Part shown: piece after piece, positions 1-12,900 of the stretch | Numbering within the stretch: position 1 is the first letter of the stretch | Layout: each line of letters starts with the position of its first letter | From: Anseranas semipalmata | Taxonomy: Eukaryota > Chordata > Aves > Anseriformes > Anseranatidae | Direction: 5' to 3' | Assembly (NCBI GenBank): GCA_013399115.1 | Contig: VXAA01001402.1 | Location: 239,215 to 303,214 of the forward strand | DNA length: 64,000 bases | Translations under genes and position numbers: made by a program | Notes under the pieces: generated by a model | Told to the model about the DNA's origin: nothing | Databases searched by the model: none | The model's input: only the letters and a program-made list of their open reading frames with translations

Positions 1-240
1 AAAATTCAACCTTAACTGACTTTAAGAAACAGAAGATCTTCTTGTGCCCCTGCCAATCAGCTGGATTTTTTAGTCCAATCGCAGCACAAAATGACTTCAA
101 AATGCTGGAGAAAGTCAATGAATAATTTGATATCAGAGAATAAATGAAGAACATAGGGCAGTGATAAGTTTCTTTTGGGATATATTGTGTGTGGTAGAGA
201 GCCTAGAGGAGCTGAGTTCCACTCACCTGATCTTCTTATG

Positions 241-353
241 AGCAACCTGATCTAGTGGAAGGTATCTGGGCCCATGACAGGGGGGTTGGAACTACAGGAT
301 CTTTAAGGTCCCTTCCAACCCAAGCTGTTCTGTGATTCTATGATTCTGTGAAT
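241..353 (+). mobile_element. CR1 LINE 3' end fragment
   Basis: The sequence from cctgatctagtgg to ggtcccttccaaccc, followed by the ATTCTATG-type octamer repeat at 333-353, is the typical avian CR1 3' end in sense orientation. It is a short 5'-truncated copy, as is usual for CR1. Confidence 0.9.
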
Positions 354-655
354 CTTCTTTGGGGACTGTGACACAGAGGGCTGCTGTCACTTCAGCAGGG
401 ATGGGGTAGCTGAGAAGCAAGTTTCTAAGGCCAGCTTCCTGCAGATACTCTTCCTTGATGCATCTGAAAGGATCAAGGCCTACGAACTGTATGTAACAGT
501 AGCATTGTCAATATTCTTTTTATCTATTACACTGTGAGAAAATACTACTAATTATGAACATTTGTTATGTGTCCTTTCATCTCCCTGACTTTACTTCATA
601 ATCTCTCCTGTTCCTGTGTTCTCTGTGTATCATACTGACACAAGCTCTGCATTAG

Positions 656-840
656 CCTTTCCTTCCTTCATTCCTTTGTTCCTTCGTTCCTTCCTTACTT
701 TCCTCCTTTGTTCTCTCCTCACTTTCCTCCTCCTTCTCTCCCTCCTCCAAAGATTCTTCACTCTCTTCTATTACTCTTCTTTCAATGTATTTTCACTTTC
801 TCTTCTTCCTTCATCACAAAAATTCTCCTTTCTCACCCTC
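656..840. repeat. Pyrimidine-rich tract (imperfect CCTT/CTCC)
   Basis: The + strand is almost all C and T from 656 to 748 (cttccttccttac, ctcctccttctctccctcc) and stays T/C-rich to about 840. It is a simple-sequence tract, and the open frames across it are artefacts of composition. Confidence 0.85.
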
Positions 841-3113
841 ATTTGCTTATGATGACATCCATAGCAAGACCTATTCCCCCCTCTCTATCTTTAAGGAAAC
901 ATTCTCTTTACGTTGTGCTCTATCACACATCTTTTGCCACTGGGTATGGAAGTACTAGGGAAATACTAGGAGTAGTGAAATACTAGCTCCAGTCACATCT
1001 TTCTCTGATCCCAGCCAATCTATCTATCCACCAGATTTTTCTTCTTACTTAGCCTTTTGAGGAACAAATTCAGGTGACTACTGCAAACACTTTTATCTTT
1101 CCCTTCAAAATGCGCATGTAACTCCAAGCGTTTGAAGATACAATTGCAGTATTAGCTTGGGCTACTTAAACAGCAGGTGGCATTCCTCAGGAGTTGTTCC
1201 ACAGGATAAACTGTGTTCCTACCTGTAGTGCATCAAATGTGTGTTTTGTTAACACTTTCACCATAATAAGGAACTAAGATAAGCAAATCAACAGAAAACA
1301 CTATGTACCAGACATTTCTTTGCTGACATCTGTGGTTTTGCTGCCATATCTAGCTTTGGTAAGGAAACGTATGCTTGAGTAAATTACACACACTACAGAA
1401 GCTGTCCTCCTTTGGTACACAGAGACTGATATCTGAAATCAAAGCACCTTCCAGCAGTTACAGATCACAAACTCCCAGTCATTGTATCCCACAATGTTCA
1501 TCCAGTTGACTTAAAAGAAAAATGTTTGCTGGTGGACAAGCAAGCCGGTAAGAATGTCACGTCAAAACTTCCTTCATGATGCTTACAAGCCAGAAGACAG
1601 CAGCTGAGTTTTAGACAGTGACCTCATTGAATGATCACATTAGAATTTTTGTTTTAAAAAACTTTTATGAAGAAAAATCTAGGCTGCAAATATTATCCAT
1701 ATCAGAAAAAGAAAGGATTTTTTTTTTTTTTGTAGCTGCACCTAATATTCCTAAAAACAAAAAAGATAAGCCCTGTTGCCCTCATACAAATGCTGCTTTC
1801 AGTTATAGGAGATTAAAATGTGTTCCCTTGATTATTTCTTCTCATTTTCCCCAGAGAACACATGCACAACTAAACACATGCTGTTTCAAAATCCTGTAGG
1901 TTACTGCCTTAGTTAGAAGCATTCTGGCTCATGCAACAAATTCTTGAAAAAATGCACTTCCATCAAGGAGAATCTGAAAGCAAAACTGGATGCTTCAAAA
2001 GACAATACATGCACCAACTGACAGAGGAAAATCTTTGTGGCTCCTTATATGTCTGTGGTATAACTTGCTGGATGAGACTTGGCAAAGATCTTATCTGACA
2101 CTTGTGATTCAGATGTTCAAGTCCTTCTGAGTTCAAGGTGTGCCTCCACTGTGTCAACTCATCCAGCAGGTTAACAGCATTTGAATCTTTGCTCAATCTG
2201 GTAACGATATCCAATTTAGAGTTGGGATGGGATCTTTTTAATAATGGAATTTTCTTTATATGCTTAAATATAATTGCTTACATCTGTGATGGCATGCACC
2301 TGTGACTGCAGGCTATTTTATCTCTTCATTTTAAGTCTAAAGCAGATTCCTGACATGGAGAAGGGAGATCCTGGCTCCTGGAAGCTTAATCAGAAGTAAG
2401 GGACATCTAGGAAGAGGTAACACCAGCAAAATAGGTTGGATGAACAGAAGCTAAGGAGGGAAACAAGATGTCTAAAAATACTTGAAGACCTGCTTGCTGA
2501 CTATCTACAAGAAGAAAATGACATGACAAGAAGAAAACAAACTTCTGAGTTAAAATCTGTTTTGGTAAATGAACAGCCAACATAAGATCTCCCCATTTTG
2601 ACATGCTTTTACTTTCATTAGTATTAACTTAACAATAGCCCATTTCTGTTTCTTTTTTTTTAGTTATGCTTATTTACGCAACAAGCATGAAATAAATACA
2701 GGCATCTGACCTCAGGAAGAGAATCCTTCTTCTTATCACAAATCCCAAAACTTTTGCTTTGTTCCCTTGAGAATTGCTTGTACCAGGGGTTGGGTATTTA
2801 GGTCTCATAACGAACCAGAATGGTAATGAACCCCATTTCAGATTACTAATAAAGTATGATCGAAGGATTATGGACAGGTATTCCAAGCATGCAGTATGTA
2901 AGTAAAGCAGGGAAATCTTTTAAAATTCTAGCTTTAGAAGGTTAATCTTTTAAAGCTCCTCGGCAGCCTCCACAAGTCTGCCCCCTCCACAGCCCACAGA
3001 CGGACTAAACTTGGCTCCTTTGGAGAGGATCCTTTCTGCGCTGCAAACTGTAGGGTGCTGGGACCTTTGCCGGCACCGTGCACACGGCTGTCGAGCAGGC
3101 ACGGGGTGAATGC

Positions 3114-3138
3114 CTGTCTGTCTGTCTGTCCGTCTGTC
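3114..3138. repeat. (CTGT)n microsatellite in promoter
   Basis: About six CTGT units with one C substitution lie inside the CpG-rich COG6 promoter, some 100 bases before the gap. Confidence 0.9.
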
Positions 3139-3165
3139 TCCCAGCTCCACCCGGGCTGCCGCAGG

Positions 3166-3171
3166 CCGGAA
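3166..3171 (+). promoter_or_regulatory. Possible ETS-type site
   Basis: The hexamer CCGGAA inside the CpG-rich promoter fits the core bound by ETS-family factors, common in housekeeping promoters. This is a motif match only. Confidence 0.25.
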
Positions 3172-3236
3172 CCAAAGCGCAGGGAGCGCGTTTCCGCGGG
3201 AGCCGCTCCGCCGCCGCTCCGCAGCCGGCCGGGGCC

Positions 3237-3641
3237 NNNNNNNNNNNNNNNNNNNNNNNNNNNNNNNNNNNNNNNNNNNNNNNNNNNNNNNNNNNNNNNN
3301 NNNNNNNNNNNNNNNNNNNNNNNNNNNNNNNNNNNNNNNNNNNNNNNNNNNNNNNNNNNNNNNNNNNNNNNNNNNNNNNNNNNNNNNNNNNNNNNNNNNN
3401 NNNNNNNNNNNNNNNNNNNNNNNNNNNNNNNNNNNNNNNNNNNNNNNNNNNNNNNNNNNNNNNNNNNNNNNNNNNNNNNNNNNNNNNNNNNNNNNNNNNN
3501 NNNNNNNNNNNNNNNNNNNNNNNNNNNNNNNNNNNNNNNNNNNNNNNNNNNNNNNNNNNNNNNNNNNNNNNNNNNNNNNNNNNNNNNNNNNNNNNNNNNN
3601 NNNNNNNNNNNNNNNNNNNNNNNNNNNNNNNNNNNNNNNNN
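3237..3641. other. Assembly gap (405 N) hiding COG6 exon 1
   Basis: The run of N sits directly after very GC-rich sequence, the usual cause of dropout in avian assemblies. It should contain the end of the CpG island, exon 1 with its start codon (about 51 codons if like human) and the first part of intron 1. The N length may be only an estimate. Confidence 0.97.
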
Positions 3642-3768
3642 TTACCACTGCTCTGTAGCGTGTTTTGGTATTTTTTTCTCGAAAACCATATAGTAGCATC
3701 TTCTCTAAAGCTGAGAACCTGGGGTGGCCACAGACTATGCAACATGCTTCTTTGTAACCTAGTGAAAT

Positions 3769-3808
3769 GTATATATATATATATTTTAATTATTAATATA
3801 TATATATC
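3769..3808. repeat. Two (AT)n blocks around ttttaattattaa, before exon 2
   Basis: Two AT-alternating blocks flank a short AT-only spacer, forming an inverted repeat able to fold. It ends 13 bases before the exon 2 acceptor AG. Confidence 0.9.
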
Positions 3809-3821
3809 TTTTACTTTTTAG

Positions 3822-3965
3822 GAAATGCTGGAAGCACTCAAGGCTCTCTCAACCTTTTTTGTTGAAAACAGTTTGCGCACCCGAAGAAACTTGCGTGGAG
3901 ACATTGAACGAAGAAGCTTAGCCATAAATGAAGAATTTGTCCACATATTCAAGCAAGTTAAAGAG
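3822..3965 (+). CDS. COG6: COG6 exon 2
   Basis: The exon holds 48 whole codons (residues 52-99 by inferred numbering), from [10 protein letters not shown] to HIFKQVKE. The acceptor is tttttag at 3820-3821 and the donor is GTAGCA, a weak one, at 3966. It covers the start of the conserved N-terminal helical region. Confidence 0.96.
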
Positions 3966-6900
3966 GTAGCAGTTTTACAGTTTGACTAGCTACCTTGTCA
4001 GAGTACTGCTGCGTAATTTTAAAAAAGAAAAAGGGATTACAAGAGATTTTGATTTTTCCAGGCAAATATACTTTTACAATAAAATTGTTTCATCATTTAT
4101 ACCGTTTGATGAAAATATTGCACACAGAGAGGTGATATTTCAAACAAATAAAAGAAAAAATCCAGGGTAACATTGATCTTTAGAGGTACTTTCTCTTCAT
4201 TGATTATATAGGGACCCTAGGGCAAATATAGAATAATAAGTCCAGCACGGGTTGGAAGAGACCCCAGAAGATCATCAGGTCAAACCTTTCGTGGGAAAAG
4301 GAAGCCTAGATGAGATTATCTAGCATCCTGTCCAATCGCATCTTGAAAACCTCCAGTAAAGGGGATTCTGCCGTGTCCCTAGGGAGGTTGTTCCAGTGAT
4401 TGATTGTTCTCACTGTAAAAAAAATTCTTTCTTCTATCAAGAGGAAACGTCTCCCAGTACAACTTGTGTCTGTTGCCCTTTATCTTCTCCATGTGGCTTC
4501 CTTGTGAACAGGGAGCCTCCATCCTCTCTGTAGCCACCCTTTAAGTACTGGAATACTGTGATAAGGTCCCCCCTGAGCTTTTTGTTCTCCAGGGTGAACA
4601 GGCTTAACTCCTTCAGTTTTTCCTCATAGGACAGGTACTCTAGCCCTTTGATAATCTTCGTGGCCCTCCTTTGGACTCTCCGGTCTGTCCACATATGTTT
4701 TGAATTGTGGGGACCAGAACTAGACATCGTACCCTATGTGCAGTCTCTATGTTTCTTGTAACAGAGGCATCTCGTTTTGGTGGGATGAAATTGGGCCTAG
4801 GCATGGCATTTCTGATTTAAAACACAGTTACTGTTATTTGAACTTTTTTAGGAGCTTGAGAGTATAAATGAAGATGTGCAAGCGATGAGCAGCTGCTGTG
4901 AAGATATGTCCAGTCGTTTGAAGGTAATATATGAATAGATGTGCTTTGCATATTTTTCCCTTTTGGGGTGTAACTTTTTTCTCTTAGAAGAATAAATAAT
5001 TATTTTGGAGGATTAACAGTGACACTGAGATGTTTCAGTAGTATGTGTAGGATGTTAGAATATTAATATCTTTCTTTTTACTTTAGAAAATACATTGAGG
5101 AAATTGTTTTGCTTTCTTCCAAATTCCAGTTTGGAATGTAGCGATATACTTCTTCTGAGAATATCAGTGTAATATCCATTTGCGTTTGAGTGGAGAGAAA
5201 TATTTCATTAGATTGGATGTGTGAGAGACTGAAGAGTTAACTATTTTTGTGTATTTTGGTTTAAAATTTATGAACCTTTTACATTGACTGAAGCTGTTGA
5301 ATTACATGTTCGTATAAATACCTCATGTATATTTGTAAGAAATTATCCTGTAATCCAAAGAGCGAGAAACATGTGTGCCATCTTGATTCTATTGGTTTTG
5401 CTTCATAACATGTCTCAAGATGCCTTTGTGTGACAAAAATAAATTGTTACATATTAATCCTGAACCCCATTTGTAGGTGTTTTAGTACATGTTACTAAAT
5501 CTTGCCTGGTTTCAGTGTACAAGTTCAATATTCAGTACAGTGATGAGTTTAAAAGGATTATAGATACTGAAGTGTAGATGTTTGCCAAACCAAACCTGAG
5601 TGTAACACATAAATTGTAGTGTGTGTGTGAGAATTCTTCACTAAAGTATCCTTTGAAAACAGTTGCTTTTCCCCCCTGATGTGTACTCAAAGGTGATTAG
5701 ATGAAAAGGTTTCATGGACATTGTATGTAATTCTCATGAGAATGCTTGTAGTTTGATGAACTTGTGGCAGAAGTGTGAGAGTACAGTTAGCCCGCTGCAG
5801 TATTAATTTTCAATTTTGGAAGGCAATGGATAATGTAGCTCTGAGGTCTCGCATCTCTTTGAACACTGTTAATGTAGATGTATTCCCTAATGCAGTTTGG
5901 GGACGGTTTGACTAAACTCTCAGATGTGGAAATGAGTCAAGTGTCCATGCAGATTTTTGCTCTTTTCTGTCTTTAGATCATGAAGTGTAGCTATCATCTG
6001 TGATTTTTTTTTTTTTTTAAGAGCAGAGTCACCCTGCAGTGATTTCTTTTTCTATTAAAATCAGTAGGTAGTTTTGTTCTATGCCCAACAAGTGGTTTCC
6101 TCTAGAGCCCTGTAGCGCTCTTAACTTGTCTTAATGCAACCCATGTTTTCTTTATTTGTATGAATCTAAAGTAAGTTAATAAGCCCGGTTGTCAAACACT
6201 CTGCTGTTTTATCTGTGATAGGACATCAAGACTTGCAAGCATGTGTTCAAGCTGAATAAGAAGATATCAGTGTACTAAGAGTAGAGCAAAAACAAAATAT
6301 GAATTGGAATATCCATAGTATATTAGGCATAAAAGTGCTAAAAGAGCAGTATATTAAGAGAGCAGAATATAAGATATGAAAGGGACTGCATATTGATTAG
6401 TAAAAAAGCTCTTTACCTTTTTTATTTTGTAAGTTTATAGTATCATCCAATGCAAAGAACAGGCCAGTGTGCAAATATGAATGTATACAATGATAAAAAT
6501 ATGTATGGAAAAGGTTATTAATTTCTTTTTTTGATGCCTGAAAATTGGGGGAATTAATAAATAATTATTACAAGAAAGCATTTTATTTTGAAGAGTATGC
6601 TCCTTAAACCACTTAGTCAGAAAGGTTCAGAAGTATTATATATTTTAGAAGTTGTGTAATACATTGATATGTTTGTGTTTTTCACATACTTAATGATTCT
6701 AATTATATTCTAGGCAGCAAAGGAACAAACCCAGGACTTGATAGTAAAAACAACAAAGCTCCAAGCAGAAAAGTATGTATGCCACCTTATTTATTTCTTG
6801 AAGACACGACAGTACTGATGTAATTTTCTTTTAGATCTGGTTCTGCCACTTTTATTTTTGTGTAAGGACTTTGCTTTGTTGCCTTTGTACTTTGTTTTTA

Positions 6901-9900
6901 ACACTCTCTGTGTTTGTAGATCAATTGGAATAAAAACATAGAACTCTTAAGTTTATTACTAAAGGATACAAGAAGCTAAGAACATGTTAATGCTTGTTGT
7001 CATAAAAATTGATCTTTTAGGGAAGAGAATCAGTTATAGTAATACAATGTGCTAAATATGGATGTGGCTTACCTAGTGCCAGTTGATAATGTAAGTTAAA
7101 TAATTTTATAACAGATACGGACCTACATGAGATCAAAATTCCTTAAACGTCATGTTGTTATTTTGCATTTTGGACTTAAATTTTTAGAGTAGGGTTTTAG
7201 AAATTTTTAAACTTGGAATATCTTATTGGGTGTTGGTTAAGGTATGTAGGCTTTTTTTTAATCGTGTCTGAAATAGTTTTTTTTTTTTTTCCTCTAGTTT
7301 AGTGTTCCAGCAGTGTAATGCCAATGACTGTCTGATTGGTATTTCCTGTATAATTCAGAGACATACACAAATTTTGTGCCAATGGACAGAAGTGTCTTTT
7401 CTTTTTATTTGCTGTGTAATAAGGGCTTTTTCATGTTACAAAGAAATGTTTGTTACATAAAGGACAATAAGCGAACAAAACAAGGTGTGTTCATATCTTT
7501 TAAGTGAATTCCTTCATGCTACAAATATGTAAATATAGAGAAGTTGTTGGCCATTATTTTTGTTTATTTTATTTTTGTGATCTAATATTTGTCTTTAAAG
7601 GAAGGACAATCTAGGTTTAGACTTAAAAAAAAAAAAAAAAAAGTAATAGGGAGGGAGGGAACTGGGATTTGTTCTTTTAAAAAGTTTGTGACCTTGGGCT
7701 AATTCCTGTACCAATGAAACCACCGAAAGTATTTCAGCACTAAGTCTTGCATTAATTTCACGGACTTAGTGCTGGTGTTAATGCTTTGTATCCACTGGAA
7801 ATCACTCTTTTGTTCAGGGACTGTATGTAAGAAGAATAAGTTGGGTTATAACCTACTTTGCCATCTTTAAAGCTAACTGTGAAATACATAGGTACTTTAA
7901 TGAGCCTAATGTAGACTGCTTTTTCCCTCGGTTCTCCATCCTCTTGTGGAAGAAAAGATTTGTGTTTTGCTCTTTTCAGTATTTTTATTCATAGGAAGAG
8001 GATACTAATAGCCAATGACAGATTCATGTAATCTCTACCGTTTTTATGGCTAAGGCATCTTGTTTTACAGCTTTAGCCTTTGTCAGTTTAGAAGAATGAA
8101 TGTCCTTGCTTTATGAACTTTCTTCTGAAAATTATATATAATTCACTAGAGATTAGAAGCAATTATTTCCAGGGATAGGTTTCTAGTAGACGTTATGACA
8201 TTGGATAGCTCTGGGTGCACTTTCAAAATTAATAGGTTCATGTTGTGGACTTCAGTAGGAAGTAGATTACGTCCTGTGAGAGTCTGAATGTGAGGTTAGA
8301 GTGTAATCTGTACATATTTTAAAGCTGAATGTACAATAACTGCATAAAGTACTATACTGGTTGATATAAAATGAAGGATTTGGAAAGTCACAGTTTAAGT
8401 AAGTGAGCAGAAGTCAGGGCTTAGAAAATTTGTTATTTTGAAGATGAGTGTGTGAGGCAGTAAGGTAGGGAAGTGGGCATCTATTTTTGTGTAGTCTCAA
8501 GAAAAGGAAAGCTGCTTTGATTCCTTGTCCTGAAGCACAATGGAAGGGTACCAAGACCAATCTCAAGTGCGGTACGTCTAATTGGTTTTAAAGTCCATTA
8601 AAGGAGATTATGCAGTCTGTACATCTGTACTTCTACAATAAATTCCTTACACAATAGCTTACTTAAAAGACTTCCTGCAAATTAACATTTAAGGTACAGA
8701 ACATCCCCCTAGCATGAGGAGGAAAAAACATCAAAGAAGTAGTCTGTCCTTCGAAGGCACTCTGAGGTCACAGAAGAAGTTAGAAACTTAGCAAAAGTTA
8801 TCTTTTGAAAGGCTATTTTGTAAGCATACCATGAGGTACCACTAGCAGAAGCCAAATGGTATTTGTCATCTTACAATGTCATTGTTATGGAAGACTCAAA
8901 GGGCCGTTTATTAACAAGGTTAACTTTTTTTCCTGGCTATACTTATGAAAATTTTAAACAAAAGAATTATTATTATTAGATCAGGCACATGAAGAGGCCT
9001 CTGCTATCAAATGTTAGGGGTTTCTTGAAAAGCTGAAATCTTGCCTACAGTCAGACAAAATACAGGTTTTGAATCGCTCATTCCTTCAACTTAACGGGTG
9101 ACATTTCTTAGCCAACAAAAGAATAAATGGTGAAACTGGGAAGACATGGCTTCTCTTTCTTCTGAGGGTTGTCCTAAAATGCTAATTGAAATGCAGAGAA
9201 GATGAAAGCTGGGCCCATTCAAAAACAAAGCAACTGAAACAGTGAGTCTGAAGCAAGAACAGGCAGTCTAGAAGGTGGCAGTAATTGCTGAGGATAATAA
9301 TTTTGTAGAGTTCTTCCTATAAAAATGATGATGTATCTTTTCTTATCTTACTGTGGAAGTTACAGAACTCATCTGCAGGTTTCATCAGTCCCAAATTTCT
9401 ATTTCTACTCTCTGTGGTCCTACCAACTGTTTATTTTAAGATAGTCTTTTCACAAGAAAACATGAGTTAGAAGTTGCTTGAAAATTTAGGATAATCTGTA
9501 TTTGTATTCAAATAGGACTAATATAGTAGATTTTTGTGTAATTTTTAATTTTAACATCTAAATATTTTTATTAAAAACAAAATTCCATTTTATGTACTAC
9601 AGTATTTGTGAATTCTTTAAGTTCTTAAATGAGTGCTGAGGAATTAAATGTTTTTAAACATTGCCCTGAAAAATAAAATCGATGGTGTTCTTCTTTTTCA
9701 CATTAGTTATGTACTTCTTTTTCCCCACTGGTAGTTACTGAACATTTTGTAATAGCAGAGATAACACATTCTTTCATTTTGCTGAAGCAGTTGTTTACAA
9801 TGTCCTTGAGGAAAGTTATTTTGACTCTGCCCTTCTCTCTCTCTTACATTAAGTCCTCATCTCTTTTTACCTTTGTAGCTGTTTTTTTTTAATAACTTCA

Positions 9901-12900
9901 GAAATTATACTGTACGTGACTTGCTGTACTAACTATTGATGAAAAAAATAATGCCTTCTATTATGATTAGCATTTATCTGATTTACTTCAGCCAACTGTT
10001 TCCTCCTAGGAGGAAAATGTTTTGATTTGATTCAATGTTCTAAAACTGAAGGGAGGCAGTAAGCTTTCAGATGAATTTCATGCATTTAAGATAATTAGGG
10101 ATTTACCTTTTTTAAAACATTTAATTTTTGTTTCTGACAAATTTGAGTGAAAATGAGCAGATACCAAGTTTAAATCAAACTGCAATTAGAAGAAAGAACA
10201 ATGTTCACTGCAAAGTCAGGGAAAGTCCTTTTAGCTGGAGTTGTGACTTTATTCCCCTAGATACACGAAGCAAATACTTAAAGGAAGCATTGAAATACTG
10301 TGAACTATTTTCTTAGATTGCAGGTTTTTTTGAACTTGCAAATGTAAGTATCTCTTCAGAATTTTTTCCCTGTGTGGCATTTGAACCTGCATAGTGTGGT
10401 TGTTATCTTTTTTTTTTTCTTTTTTCTTCTTTTTCCCCAAAAACAGTATGATAGCAGTGAAGAATAATGTTTCCTAAAGGTGCAGAGTGGCCACAGGAAC
10501 TAGCTTGAGTATGAACATTTTAAGTGAGAATGCTTGTTCATGCTTTTGTCCTTGCCAGGTGTTCTTTCTCTTCTGCAATACTTGCAAGAGGGGTGGCTGT
10601 GTCTCTGTCAGTGGTTCTGTGCAGGGACCCTATTTATTATTCTTGCTTGTTATTTTTTGCATAGTTCTATCAATATTATTAGCTGTACTTCAGGATGACT
10701 TTCGTGTTCCTAAGCTTCTTACCTGAACTCCTCGTTAGTTTTTCTAGTCTCTCGAATTTGTGATTTGAAGGTATAGTGGTCCATCTGCAGCATCATGTAG
10801 GTAATGAGCTATTTGGGACTTCCTATGTTGGTAAAACGATTAAGATGCTTGGTTAAATAGTTGGGGAAGAAAATACGACGCTAACCTCAGATTGTGTTCT
10901 CAAATTGTTTTTGCAGCATTGTTTTCTTGTAATATTGTTTGTGAGCTTTAGACTTGGCTTGGCATAAATGCTGAATAGAGAGTGTTACTTAGATGGTGGG
11001 AAAAAAAATCTTCCATTAATACAATTGCATTTTTATATTTTGAAATATGCTAGAGTTGGTGTATTTCTTTGGTTAATTATGTCGCTTGTTCTGAATTTAT
11101 TTTCTCTGTGAAGACTAGTTAAAATAGCTGTATTGTGCATTAGAAGCAGAGCAGTTGAGGAATTAAATTATGGAATCTGCTTAACGTAGGAACTAGGGTT
11201 TTTTTCTCTGCTATCCTTAAACATAGAGACCACAACTTGATAGAACCACATAATGAGAAATAATGTAGTCCAAACCATTTAACCCATCTCTCTACAACAT
11301 AAGATTAATTTATTGATGTTCAATAATGTAGAGTGGTAAATAGAATGTTTTAATGTATTTCATAACAAACTTTGATAATAAAGAAAAACTGAGGTAGTTA
11401 ATTTAAACAATTTCTGTGAATTGCTGAAAATCCATTTCAGTATTTTCAGTAGATTTTTATACATTTACTTTAGCACGCTAATATTGCTTTCAGGTTGCAT
11501 TAGGCTTTGTATGTATAGTAAAGAGGAGAGCAATTTGTTTTCAAACAACATCTGCTGTTTCTTAAAATATGTGGGTTTGTTTATTCCCTTTGCTAATAGG
11601 CTGACAGAAAAATGATCTTGCTCCTTGAAGTGTGATTTTTTTTTGATAAAAAGCTTCCTGTGATTTGTCAGTTCTCTTGCTGTACGTGAATTTAGTTCTT
11701 TTTTTCTTCTTTGTATGAAGCCAAAAACCTGCTTGCAGTACTAAACTTCTTCTCCTTACATTGGAACGAGTTTCCCGGAGTTCAGTAGAGTTCCAGAACC
11801 AAAGAAATAATAGTGCAGTTCCAAAATACTGTGTGCAGAGTGGCAGAAGCCTGGCTTCACAGTAGTGCTACCAGCCATTTAATGGTAAGGTATTTTGCAG
11901 GATTGTTTTTGAGGTTAGTCACAAATGACAGTCGTGGACCTAACAATTGAAGAATGACACCAGAAGATAAGTTACAATATTAATTTTTATAAAAATAAAT
12001 AAAGGTGATTATGTGAGTGTATACATGTGCTCAGAGAGATCACAGAAAGTAAGTCTGCAAAATGGAAAATGGATGAGAGTCAGAGTTAGTTTTCTGGAAA
12101 GAAGGAAGACCATAGTCTGAAAACTGTATGAAAGAATGGGAATGGACGTGGCTTGGACAGTTACTTTTGAGATAAGCTAAAAGATTGCAGGGCTTTCATT
12201 GAGATTGTGCTCTTGAACACCTTTACACATTATCATACATTGCTAGTTTCTATTATTTGTAATCTCAAATGGAGTAAAATGTGTTTTGATGTCAGAGTCC
12301 TTATTAGTTATATCGATCCTGGAAAAATGGTTTCTGTAGTACTAGTATTGTTTCACTTTTAAAAATACAGTTAAATATGATTTCTGAACATATCTTGAAA
12401 TGCAGCATGTACTTCAATTTGTTTTAATAGAATTACATTGACACTTGCTCTGTATTTAAGTTCAACAACCACAGTTCCTGGAGTTCAGTGAATGATTTGA
12501 GTGTCACCTCAGTGCTCAATACAAGGTCAAAAGTCTTAGGAAAAATGCTTCGCAGTGAACATCTGCTGCTTCAGTAGTGCTATACTACAGATCTCTGATG
12601 CTTGTCTCTTAGTGGTACTTTTCCATTTTCTTTACTTTTCTGTTTTCAGAAATAACTTTTTTTTTTGTCATAGTCAATTTGGAAATGATTCGGGAAGTTC
12701 AGCGGTATTCGTAGGAGGTTAGAGAGGTATGCTTTCATCAGCATACGCTGAGAAAAGTGGTGATCTGGTGGTTTGCATTAATGAGATATATTTCATGCCT
12801 TGACCTTTTGAAACTTGTAATTACATTTATTCCTGTGAAAATGCTTCATGAGAAAAAGCAGTGATTGCCTAAACTGAATTGTAATTCGGTGTGTGTGTGT

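Larger units (their letters stand above)
1..3000. other. Upstream flank of COG6, no gene seen
   Basis: Apart from the CR1 end (241-353) and the pyrimidine tract, this is unique-looking AT-rich sequence. Short open frames have no recognisable protein similarity and no splice or promoter context. The minus-strand frame at 1963-2214 is the most protein-like of them but is not recognised. Confidence 0.7.
3040..3236 (+). promoter_or_regulatory. CpG-rich COG6 promoter and 5' end (left of gap)
   Basis: GC content and CpG density rise sharply from about 3040 up to the gap, in an otherwise AT-rich region. The position just upstream of exon 2, with exon 1 unaccounted for, marks this as the COG6 promoter island. 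No TATA box is visible. The start site and start codon probably lie in the gap, because no exon-1-like COG6 coding sequence is recognisable in the readable part. Confidence 0.75.

Noticed and set aside
616..986. Serine/leucine/proline-rich open frames
   Set aside because: They follow from the pyrimidine-rich simple tract on the + strand.
1963..2214. 83-codon minus-strand frame upstream of COG6, fairly protein-like
   Set aside because: No known family is recognised and there is no splice or promoter context. It is kept only as a note in the upstream flank.
2950..3821. Four long open frames (180-250 codons) on both strands
   Set aside because: Most of each is translated N from the assembly gap, so the openness is artificial.
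4437..4727. 96-codon minus-strand frame with a clear protein pattern
   Set aside because: It is the decayed C-terminal end of the CR1 polymerase within a LINE fragment, not a host gene.
10487..10726. 79-codon + frame with cysteine-rich then hydrophobic sequence
   Set aside because: It has no in-frame ATG at the start and no recognised family, and sits in the middle of intron 4 without supporting signals.
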